Of a stretch of DNA of 64,000 nt, positions 57,061 to 64,000 are shown in pieces. The stretch is from the NCBI GenBank assembly GCA_040766325.1, contig JAXGQR010000001.1, positions 124,001 to 188,000 on the forward strand. Reading direction: 5' to 3'. Origin of the DNA: Dehalobacterium sp040766325 (lineage in GTDB: Bacteria > Bacillota > Dehalobacteriia > Dehalobacteriales > Dehalobacteriaceae). The stretch's first letter is position 1; each line of letters starts with the position of its first letter. Made by a program: the position numbers and the translations under genes. A model generated the notes under the pieces. The model made no database searches. It was not told the DNA's origin and saw only the letters and a list, made by a program, of their open reading frames with translations.

Positions 57061-57792
57061 TTGAAGATTGCAGTTTCCGGAAAAGGTGGCGTAGGAAAAA
57101 CAACGATTTCAGCATACTTTGTAAAGAAATTTGCAGAAAAAGGGTATCAGGTATATGCGGTGGATGCAGATCCAGACCTGAGTCTCGGCACAGTGTTAGG
57201 TATTGAAAGTCAGGATATTCAGAATCTCAAACCTATTGTGGATATGAGAGATGTTATTGCCGAAAAAAGCAGCGGCGAAGGTGCTTTTTATTCTTTAAAC
57301 CCTGATGTGGATGATGTTTTGAATGAATATGCGATTAGTCTGGGAAACATCAAGTTTTTTAAAATGGGAGCAGTAAAACAGGGTGTATTCTGCTTACAGA
57401 AGTCGAGAGAATTCTTTTTTAAATTCATTGATGAACGTTGTTTTTTAAAAAGAACGATGGTGGTTCTTGACATGGGGGCAGGTATTGAACATCTTACCAG
57501 AGGGACTTCAAAAGGTGTAGACGCGATCATTGTTGTTACCGAACCGACCTTTGGTCAGTGTGCAAACTGCCATGCGGAACTAAATTAGCCCACGAGCTAG
57601 ATATAAAAACGTCAAATAACCGGAAACAAGGATCGTTTATGAACAGGAATTTCTAAGAAACATTTAATGCCCTCCGATATTTTTAGGTTTCGTCTCCTAC
57701 AATGAAGCTATTTTGGATGCGGCTTTAGACTTCCAATCAAGGACGGTCAAGATATATTTGATCAAGATAGGATTTTATATTCACTAATTTAG
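57061..57792 (+). pseudogene. cooC: CooC-type CODH nickel-insertion ATPase, broken in its second half
   Basis: TTG 57061 (after GAGGCG) starts a MinD/CooC-like ATPase that loads Ni into CODH. Deviant Walker A GKGGVGKTT, KVYAVDADPDLSLG-type, VLDMGAGIEHLTRGTSKGVD (ATPase switch) and the CxxC of GQCANCHAE (metal-binding Cys pair) are present. The frame is intact to 57588. Beyond it, fragments in other frames still match CooC (LAHELDIKNVK, EQEFLR, FVSYNEAILDAAL), so the C-terminal ~60 residues are present but scattered by indels. The end at about 57792 is approximate. It heads the acs operon. Confidence 0.85.
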
Positions 57793-57885
57793 TTCAGCAG
57801 ATTAGCTAAGGGAAGTGTTTTATCTAAAATATGGTGTTTTATATCACAAAATCTCATGTATATTTTGATGAAGGAGGCTTAAAGT

Positions 57886-59900
57886 ATGCCAAGATTTAGA
57901 GAAACGACTCTCAATCGACTCCATCCGTACTAGGAACGGATCAAGGATCCCCAAAACATTATGGCAACCGGGATCCAGCAGCTTTAGATATGCTGGAGCA
58001 GGCAAAAGATCAAAATCTAATCTCTTCTTTGATCGCCATGCCGCCCAATACCAGTGCGCTTTTGGTTATGAGGGTATTTGCTGCCGGATCTGTTTCAAGG
58101 CTCTTTATACGAATCAAACTGGTGATTTGCCCGTGGGGAAGCAAAGGGATTTGCGGTGCTACTGCCTATACCATTGTGGCTGTAAAATATTGCGCGCATG
58201 ATGGTGGGTTGCCTCTGCTCAATTGACCATGGCAGACATATTACTCATGCTCTGCTTCAGCAGAAGGAAAACTAGCTGATTTTAAAGTTACTGATGTGGA
58301 GAAATTAAGGAACATTGCTGAGAGAATCGGCATTAGTGCTGAAGGAAAGTCCGATAACGAACTTGCCGTCGAAGTTGCCAAAGCTGCCCTGGAGGATTTC
58401 GGTCGTCAAACAGATGAAACTTGTACCTGGTTAAGAACGACGATTACAGAGGGCCGAAACAAGAAATTTGAAGATTGTAATATTGCTCCTACCGCCATTG
58501 ATCGGGCCGTGGTGTCCTTATTACACCAAACTCATATCGGTACGGACGCCGATCCGGTTAACATTATTTTCGGCGGTTTAAAATGCGGTTTAGCCGACTA
58601 TACCGGCATGCATATATCCACCGACTTATCAGATGTTTTATTTGGTACTCCGAAACCTGTGGTATCAGAAGCGAATCTGGGTGTCTTAAAACCAGAAAAA
58701 GTAAATGTTATCGTTCATGGTCATAACCCAATCTTAAGCCAAACGGTAGTGAATGTAGCCCAGGAAATGGAAGCCGAAGCAAAAGCGGCCGGGGCAACGG
58801 GCATCCAGCTTTCCGGTATTTGTTGTACCGGTAACGAGGTATTGATGCGATCCGGCGTACCGATTGCCACCAACTTCTCCTCCCAGGAACTGGCCATCAT
58901 GACCGGTGCTGTTGATGTGATGGTAGTTGACGTCCAGTGTATTATGCCTAGCATTCAGGCTGTTGCTGAATGTTTCCAAACGAAAATTGTCACCACCATG
59001 GATATCTCTAAAATTCCAGGCGCTCATCATTTTGCTTTTGATGAGGAGCATGCCGTGGATAGTGCTAAAGCAGTAATCCGCCTGGCCATTGAGGCATTCA
59101 AAAACAGACAAGGTCGGGAATGTGACATTCCTCAAATCAAGAATAAGGTTATCGCCGGGTTTAGTTTGGAAGCCCTGGTGGAGCTTTTTGCTGCCATTAA
59201 TCCGGATGAACCTATGAAGGTTCTCACCGATGCTATAGAATCCGGTGAGCTTGCCGGTGTTGCTCTTCTTTGCGGCTGCAATAATCTGGAGTCCGTGCAT
59301 GACAACAATCATATAACCATCGCCAGAGAATTGGCCAAAAACAATGTTTTTCTAGTGGGCACCGGATGTTCTGCCCAGGCCTTGGCCAAGGCAGGGATGC
59401 TTGCTCCTGAAGCAATTGAAGAATATGCGGGAGAAGGATTAAAGAACTTCTTAAAGAGATTGGCAGATGCTAATAAAGATAAATTAACAGATGGACTACC
59501 CTTATTGTTCCATATGGGGTCCTGCGTGGACAATTCCCGAGCCCATGATTTGTGCACGATGATGGCAAAACAATTAAAGGTAGACAATCCCAAGGTACCT
59601 TTTGTAGCCAGTGCACCTGAGGCGATGAGTGAAAAGGCTGTTTCCATCGGTGCCGGAGCCGTAGCTATGGGTCTGCCCACCCATGTTGGTACCATGCCTC
59701 CCATTGAAGGAAGTTCTTTAGTATACGGCATTGCTACTCAGATTGCCAGTGATGTGTATGGTGGATACTTTATTTTCGAAACCGATCCAATGATGGCTGC
59801 CACAAAATTGCTGGCATCCCTTGATAATCGCACCTGGAAACTGGGCATTCATAAGAGTGCTGCCGAAAAATTCGAAACCTCGTTATGTGAAAACTATTAA
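57886..59900 (+). pseudogene. acsA: CODH catalytic subunit (acsA), N-terminus broken by many indels, C-terminal 80% intact
   Basis: Oxidises CO / reduces CO2 in the CODH/ACS complex. ATG 57886 with AAGGAGG. The first ~135 codons change frame at least five times (57930-58270), but the pieces spell a normal AcsA N-terminus: MPRFRETT, ERIKDPQNIMATG, DPAALDMLEQAKDQN, FFDRHAAQYQCAFGYEGICCRICFK, SKGICGATAYTIVA, DHGRHITHALLQ. From 58296 a clean 534-codon frame has all C-cluster ligands: HGHNP, GICCTGNEV, DVQCIMPS, LLCGCNN, GTGCSAQALAKAG, GSCVDNSRA. Total length (about 671 aa) matches acetogen AcsA. Errors only in one end point to local low-quality sequence more than decay. Confidence 0.92.
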
Positions 59901-59927
59901 TCAATTGCGATTGAAAGGAGGAAGAGT

Positions 59928-62108
59928 ATGTCTAATTTTGATCAGATTTATGTCGGTGCAATTCAAGAAGGCAAGGTACCAAAGAAGTTATTTAAAGAAG
60001 CCTATGACGGGGCTGTGATTGCTACCAGTTATGCCGAGATTCTATTAACCAAGGCCATCCAAAAATATGGTCCGGAGCAATTGGTTCAGTATCCTGATAC
60101 TGCTTATTACCTTCCTGTAATCCGTTGTTTAAGTGGAGAAGGTGTTACCAAACTTGGTGAATTGCCGGCCATCTTAAATAAGAAAAGAGATCAAATCAAA
60201 GAAGAATTAACCTTTAAAAACGCCAGATTAGCCGGAGAGGCGACTGTTTATGCCGCCGAAATTATCGAAGCTTTAAGATATATTGAAGGCAATCCCACCG
60301 TAGAACCATGGACCGGATTTATCGGTGACCCGGTAGTGCGAAAATACGGGATTAAAATGGTGGACTGGACGATTCCCGGGGAGGCTGTGATTTTAGGTCG
60401 GGCCAAAACTCCGGAATTAGCCAAAAAAATTATCACGGATCTGCAAAGCAAAGGCATGATGATGTTCCTCTGCGATGAGATTATCGAACAATTATTGGAA
60501 GTAAATGTGAAATTGGGTCTTGATTATATTGCTTATCCCTTGGGCAACTTTACCCAGGTGGTTCATGCTGCCAACTATGCTTTGCGTGCCGGTATGATGT
60601 TCGGGGGAATTCAACCGGGCTTAACGGATGATCAAAGAGATTATCAAAGACGGCGTATTATGGCTTTTGTGCTCCATTTAGGAGAAAGAGATGATGTTAA
60701 GACGGCCGCAGAACTGGGTTGTATTTATCTAGGTTTCCCCATTATTACCGACCAACCCTTGGCGGAAGATGAAACGATTCCCGATTGGTATATTTCCGAG
60801 CCTGACTATGACAAAATAGTGAAGGTTGCTATGGAAGTCCGCGGTATCAAAATGACCAATATCGAAATTGATATTCCCATTAATCATGGTCCTGCTTTTG
60901 AAGGAGAAACCATCAGAAAAGCCGATACCTATATTGAAATGGGCGGCGGTAAAACCGAGGCCTTTGAATTGGTACGCATGATGGGGGCCGATGATGTGGA
61001 AGACGGTAAAATTACCGTGGTGGGCCCTGAGATGGACAGCTTTAAAGAAGGAGATAAGGTTCCCTTTGGTTTAGTCATTGATATCTATGGCCGCAAGATG
61101 CAGGAAGACTTTGAAGGCGTTTTGGAACGACGTGTACACTACTTTGTCAACTATGGGGAAGGTTTATGGCATGTTGCCCAAAGAGACCTTTGCTGGCTGC
61201 GTATTAGTAAAGAAGCTGCAGAAAAGGGTTTATGTTTAAGCATTGATGGTGATCTGTTGATTGCCAAGTTTAAAGCGGAGTTTCCCGCTATTGTGGACCG
61301 GGTGCAGGTTACTATTTATACAGACCCGGAAAAGGTTTCCGAATGGCATAAAGAAGCACGGAAGGTTTATACAAGGCGTGACGATCGTATGCGTAAACTG
61401 ACTGACGATTCCACCGATACCTTCTACTCCTGCCTCCTGTGTCAATCCTTTGCCCCGAACCATGTCTGTATTGTCACACCGGAACGTGTCGGGCTCTGTG
61501 GTGCTGTGAGCTGGCTGGATGCGAAAGCTTCCTTTGAGATTAATCCCAAAGGACCAAATCAGCCTATTTTAAAGGGTACTGCCATTGATGAAGTTAAGGG
61601 CATGTATGAAAGCTGTAACGAATATATCTACATTAATTCCAACCGCACCTTGGAAGAAGTTAATCTTTATACAATGATGGATCGACCGATGACTTCCTGC
61701 GGTTGCTTTGAAGCTATTATGGCTATTGTGCCTGAATGTAACGGAATTATGATCACTACCCGTGAGCATACAGGCATGACGCCAAGCGGCATGACCTTCT
61801 CCACCTTAGCCGGTTCCTGCGGTGGTGGCGTGCAGACACCGGGCTTCATGGGGATTGGACGAAGCTATTTGGTTAGTAAAAAGTTTATTCCGGCGGATGG
61901 CGGTATCGCCAGAATCGTTTGGATGCCCAAGGAATTAAAAGAATTCATTCGGGAAGACTTTGTTCAACGAAGCATTGAAGCAGGATTAGGTGAAGATTTC
62001 ATTGATAAGATTGCTGACGAAACTGTCGGTACTACATCAGATGAAATCATGCCCTTCCTGGAAGAAAAGGGTCACCCGGCTCTTACTATGGATTTCATGC
62101 TTGAATAA
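59928..62108 (+). CDS. acsB: Acetyl-CoA synthase (CODH/ACS beta/alpha subunit)
   Basis: A 726-residue enzyme that makes acetyl-CoA from CO, the CoFeSP methyl group and CoA. The A-cluster ligands are seen in SCLLCQSFAPNHVCIVTPERVGLCG (Cys x4, about residues 505-530) and TSCGCFE (Cys-Gly-Cys, about 595-600). The N-terminal domain that contacts AcsA is present. Length matches Moorella AcsB (729 aa). Start 59928 follows AAAGGAGGAAGAGT. 28 bases separate it from acsA. Frame fully intact. Confidence 0.97.
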   Translation: MSNFDQIYVGAIQEGKVPKKLFKEAYDGAVIATSYAEILLTKAIQKYGPEQLVQYPDTAYYLPVIRCLSGEGVTKLGELPAILNKKRDQIKEELTFKNARLAGEATVYAAEIIEALRYIEGNPTVEPWTGFIGDPVVRKYGIKMVDWTIPGEAVILGRAKTPELAKKIITDLQSKGMMMFLCDEIIEQLLEVNVKLGLDYIAYPLGNFTQVVHAANYALRAGMMFGGIQPGLTDDQRDYQRRRIMAFVLHLGERDDVKTAAELGCIYLGFPIITDQPLAEDETIPDWYISEPDYDKIVKVAMEVRGIKMTNIEIDIPINHGPAFEGETIRKADTYIEMGGGKTEAFELVRMMGADDVEDGKITVVGPEMDSFKEGDKVPFGLVIDIYGRKMQEDFEGVLERRVHYFVNYGEGLWHVAQRDLCWLRISKEAAEKGLCLSIDGDLLIAKFKAEFPAIVDRVQVTIYTDPEKVSEWHKEARKVYTRRDDRMRKLTDDSTDTFYSCLLCQSFAPNHVCIVTPERVGLCGAVSWLDAKASFEINPKGPNQPILKGTAIDEVKGMYESCNEYIYINSNRTLEEVNLYTMMDRPMTSCGCFEAIMAIVPECNGIMITTREHTGMTPSGMTFSTLAGSCGGGVQTPGFMGIGRSYLVSKKFIPADGGIARIVWMPKELKEFIREDFVQRSIEAGLGEDFIDKIADETVGTTSDEIMPFLEEKGHPALTMDFMLE

Positions 62109-62121
62109 AATACGGTTTTTT

Positions 62122-62152
62122 AATCCGGCGAGAGAAATTTTCTCTTGCCGGA
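62122..62152 (+). other. Long stem-loop between acsB and acsC
   Basis: ATCCGGCGAGAGAAA and TTCTCTTGCCGGAT pair almost perfectly. There is no T-run, so it may protect mRNA or modulate the acsB/acsC ratio. The 198-base gap contains nothing else recognisable. Confidence 0.6.
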
Positions 62153-62306
62153 TCATACATGTTCAAGGTTTTGCAGGAAATGATAAAATTAAGCAGAATC
62201 TTGAAATGTATAGATGGCTTAATTGATCCTGTGATCATTAAAATTTTGAATACATATATCAATTAAGTCGATGTATTTTCGCCAAAAAAGAAAGGAGATG
62301 TATTGA

Positions 62307-63647
62307 ATGGGCTTGACAGGTTTAGCAATTTTTAAAGAGCTTCCTAAGAAAAACTGTGGTGAATGTGGCGTACCCACATGTTTGGCATTTGCCATGGCTT
62401 TAGCAGCAGGAAAGGCTACTTTGGATGCTTGCCCTTACGTAACAGAAGAAGCAAAAGAAAATTTAGGATCTGCTTCCGCTCCACCCATTAAGTTAATTAA
62501 AATCGGTGCCGGAGACAGTAAGACGGTTGAACTAGGTGATGAAACCGTCATGTTTCGTCATGACAAGACCTTCTATCATCCCACCGGAATTGCCTTTGAA
62601 GTAGAAGACACCTTAGATGATGCAGATCTCTCGGCAAAATTAGAGGCTATCAACGGTTTAGAATTTGACCGCGTAGGTTTGCATTACACGGTAGATTTTG
62701 TTGCCGTAAAAAATACCTCCGGCAATGCCGATGCTTTTGCCGCTGCTGTAAAAAAGGCAGCCGATACAACGCCATTAGCCTTAATTTTAATGTCGGATGA
62801 TGCTGCGGCCATGGAAAAAGCTTTGGAAATTGTTTCTGCTAGAAAACCCTTGGTGTATGCAGCAACCATTGATAATTACGAAGCTATGACTGCTGTAGCT
62901 AAAAAATATGAGGCTCCTTTAGCTGTCAAAGGTGCTAATCTGGACGAACTGGAAGATGTGGTGAACAAGGTTGTAGCTCTGGGGCATAAAGAATTAGTAC
63001 TTGATCCTGGCAGCAGAAACACCGTTGATGTGATTACAAATCTCACCCAAATCAGAAGAATGGCTATTAAGAAAAAATTCCGTCCTTTTGGTTACCCTGT
63101 GATGGCCTTTACCACCGAAGAAGATCCTTTGGATGAAGTGATGCAGGCGCAGGCTTATGTTTCCAAATATGCTAGTTTGGTGGTTCTCAGAACCACGGAA
63201 AAACAAATGGTTTTGCCCCTCCTTTCCTGGAGACAAAATCTTTACACAGATCCGCAAAAGCCGATCCAAGTGGAATCTAAGATTTACGAGATCGGTGCTG
63301 TGAATGAAAATTCACCGGTCTATATCACAACCAACTTCTCCCTTTCCTATTACAGCGTGGAAGGCGAAGTCGAAGCCAGTAAGATTCCTTCCTATATCAT
63401 TCCGGTGGACACGGACGGAACCTCTGTTTTGACCGCCTGGGCAGCCGGTAAATTTGGTGGAGATCGTGTTGCTGAAGTAATGAAGGAATTTGGCATCGAG
63501 AATAAGGTAAGCCACCGTAATGTGGTTATTCCCGGATATGTAGCTGTCATCGCCGCAAAATTAAAGGAAGATTCCGGCTGGAATGTAATTGTGGGACCAA
63601 GAGAATCTGCCGGTATTTCTCCCTTCGCACGAGCGAATTTCTCCTAA
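62307..63647 (+). CDS. acsC: Corrinoid/Fe-S protein large subunit
   Basis: A 446-residue subunit of CoFeSP, which carries the methyl group from methyltetrahydrofolate to acetyl-CoA synthase. The N-terminal [4Fe-4S] motif KNCGECGVPTCLAFAMALAAGKATLDACPY (four Cys, residues 17-42) comes first, then a TIM barrel and a C-terminal cobamide-binding domain. AAAGAAAGGAGATGTATTGA before the ATG. It ends in TAAGGAG, which serves as ribosome site for the next gene. Confidence 0.96.
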   Translation: MGLTGLAIFKELPKKNCGECGVPTCLAFAMALAAGKATLDACPYVTEEAKENLGSASAPPIKLIKIGAGDSKTVELGDETVMFRHDKTFYHPTGIAFEVEDTLDDADLSAKLEAINGLEFDRVGLHYTVDFVAVKNTSGNADAFAAAVKKAADTTPLALILMSDDAAAMEKALEIVSARKPLVYAATIDNYEAMTAVAKKYEAPLAVKGANLDELEDVVNKVVALGHKELVLDPGSRNTVDVITNLTQIRRMAIKKKFRPFGYPVMAFTTEEDPLDEVMQAQAYVSKYASLVVLRTTEKQMVLPLLSWRQNLYTDPQKPIQVESKIYEIGAVNENSPVYITTNFSLSYYSVEGEVEASKIPSYIIPVDTDGTSVLTAWAAGKFGGDRVAEVMKEFGIENKVSHRNVVIPGYVAVIAAKLKEDSGWNVIVGPRESAGISPFARANFS

Positions 63648-63657
63648 GGAGTATTAA

Positions 63658-64000
63658 ATGGAAAAATATTCTGTGGTTTTTTTACCGGATGACATAAAAA
63701 TTGAAGTGGATGCCGGCATATCACTGCTGGAAGCGGCACGGCAGGCAGGTATTCATGTCAAAAGTACCTGTGGTGGAAAAGGTACCTGCGGAAAATGTAC
63801 CGTGAAAGTGATGGAAGGAAAAATATCCGGAGGAACAGGGAATATTCCCCAAGATCTTGCTGAACGAGGTTTTGTTTTAGCCTGTACTGCTACGGTGGAA
63901 AGTGATTTGATTGTGGATGTTCCCATGGAATTTCGTCTCCGTGAACATCAGGTCTTCTTGGACGATAAGCAGGAGGGGATTGTTTCCGAAGGCAAGCTGG
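63658..64000 (+). CDS. acsV: CoFeSP reductive activator (RACo-type), N-terminal part cut by window end
   Basis: The first 114 codons of a [2Fe-2S] plus ASKHA-domain protein that reductively reactivates the Co(II) form of CoFeSP with ATP. The ferredoxin domain has STCGGKGTCGKC and LACTA (four Cys ligands). In acetogen acs clusters acsV lies with acsC/D, as here. ATG at 63658 overlaps the ribosome site in the acsC stop. Confidence 0.9.
   Translation, partial: MEKYSVVFLPDDIKIEVDAGISLLEAARQAGIHVKSTCGGKGTCGKCTVKVMEGKISGGTGNIPQDLAERGFVLACTATVESDLIVDVPMEFRLREHQVFLDDKQEGIVSEGKL

Noticed and set aside
57589..58295. Separate small genes between cooC and acsA
   Set aside because: Short ORFs there (e.g. 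57990-58226) match fragments of AcsA in shifting frames, so they are pieces of one broken gene.

Overview
The window reads as chromosomal DNA of an anaerobic, probably acetogenic, low-GC Gram-positive bacterium (Bacillota, clostridial or Peptococcaceae-like). Support: Wood-Ljungdahl genes at the right end (cooC, acsA, acsB, acsC and the start of an acsV-type activator), a Tyr T-box leader, a PerR-type regulator with a matching operator, a double-cubane-type anaerobic reductase, a non-pyrrolysine MttB-family methyltransferase, and strong AGGAGG-type ribosome binding sites. Genus assignment would be a guess; relatives of Dehalobacterium or 'Ca. Formimonas' fit the gene content.

Layout. 1-2.9 kb: the 5' part of a CPx-type metal ATPase, a small RIC-like protein, a DUF2935 protein and a small orphan gene, all on the minus strand. 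3.0-8.5 kb: two cyclic-di-GMP turnover proteins (REC-PAS-PAS-GGDEF-EAL, and Cache-HAMP-PAS-GGDEF-HD-GYP with a frameshift). 8.5-9.8 kb: perR and a peroxiredoxin. 9.8-17.5 kb: a membrane protein with an in-frame TAG, a sensor kinase, guanine deaminase, a HAD phosphatase and a MacAB-like efflux operon. 17.7-22.9 kb: the anaerobic reductase and a sugar-type ABC importer linked to a PsuG-like glycosidase. 22.9-28.8 kb: an MFS carrier, a DASS-type anion carrier with a cytoplasmic-looking arylsulfate sulfotransferase, and a divergent LysR regulator. 29-36.5 kb: a truncated UvrC-like nuclease, two copper-amine-oxidase-N stalk proteins, two EamA exporters, UspA and a DUF1801 protein. 36.5-39.3 kb: an ECF sigma factor with an RsgI-like membrane anti-sigma factor ending in poly-Asp, and a PepSY protein. 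39.5-42.5 kb: a NitT/TauT-type ABC importer. 42.6-44.1 kb: T-box and tyrS. 44.2-54.5 kb: an apparent sigma-54 regulon (MmgE/PrpD-like gene, enhancer-binding regulator, MttB methyltransferase, Fn3/discoidin/amidotransferase protein, OpuC-like glycine-betaine/choline ABC importer). 54.6-55.9 kb: tRNA-Leu, tRNA-Gln and tRNA-Pro. 57-64 kb: the CODH/ACS cluster.

Two features cut across the regions. First, at least nine genes carry single-base frameshifts or in-frame stops although their total length is normal for their family. They include tyrS and acsA, which an acetogen should need, and the lesions are densest at 57.6-58.3 kb. Consensus errors are the simplest reading, with true pseudogenes possible for some. 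Second, about eight intergenic gaps hold related inverted or tandem repeats that keep a GGGGAC-type core while the flanking 'word' changes from locus to locus.

The most interesting system is the sigma-54 module at 44.1-54.5 kb. Identical TTTCCAAAATGAAAA sites and -24/-12 promoters sit in front of both the PrpD-like gene and the mttB gene, and the regulator gene lies between them. This suggests inducible uptake and demethylation of a quaternary amine feeding the Wood-Ljungdahl pathway.
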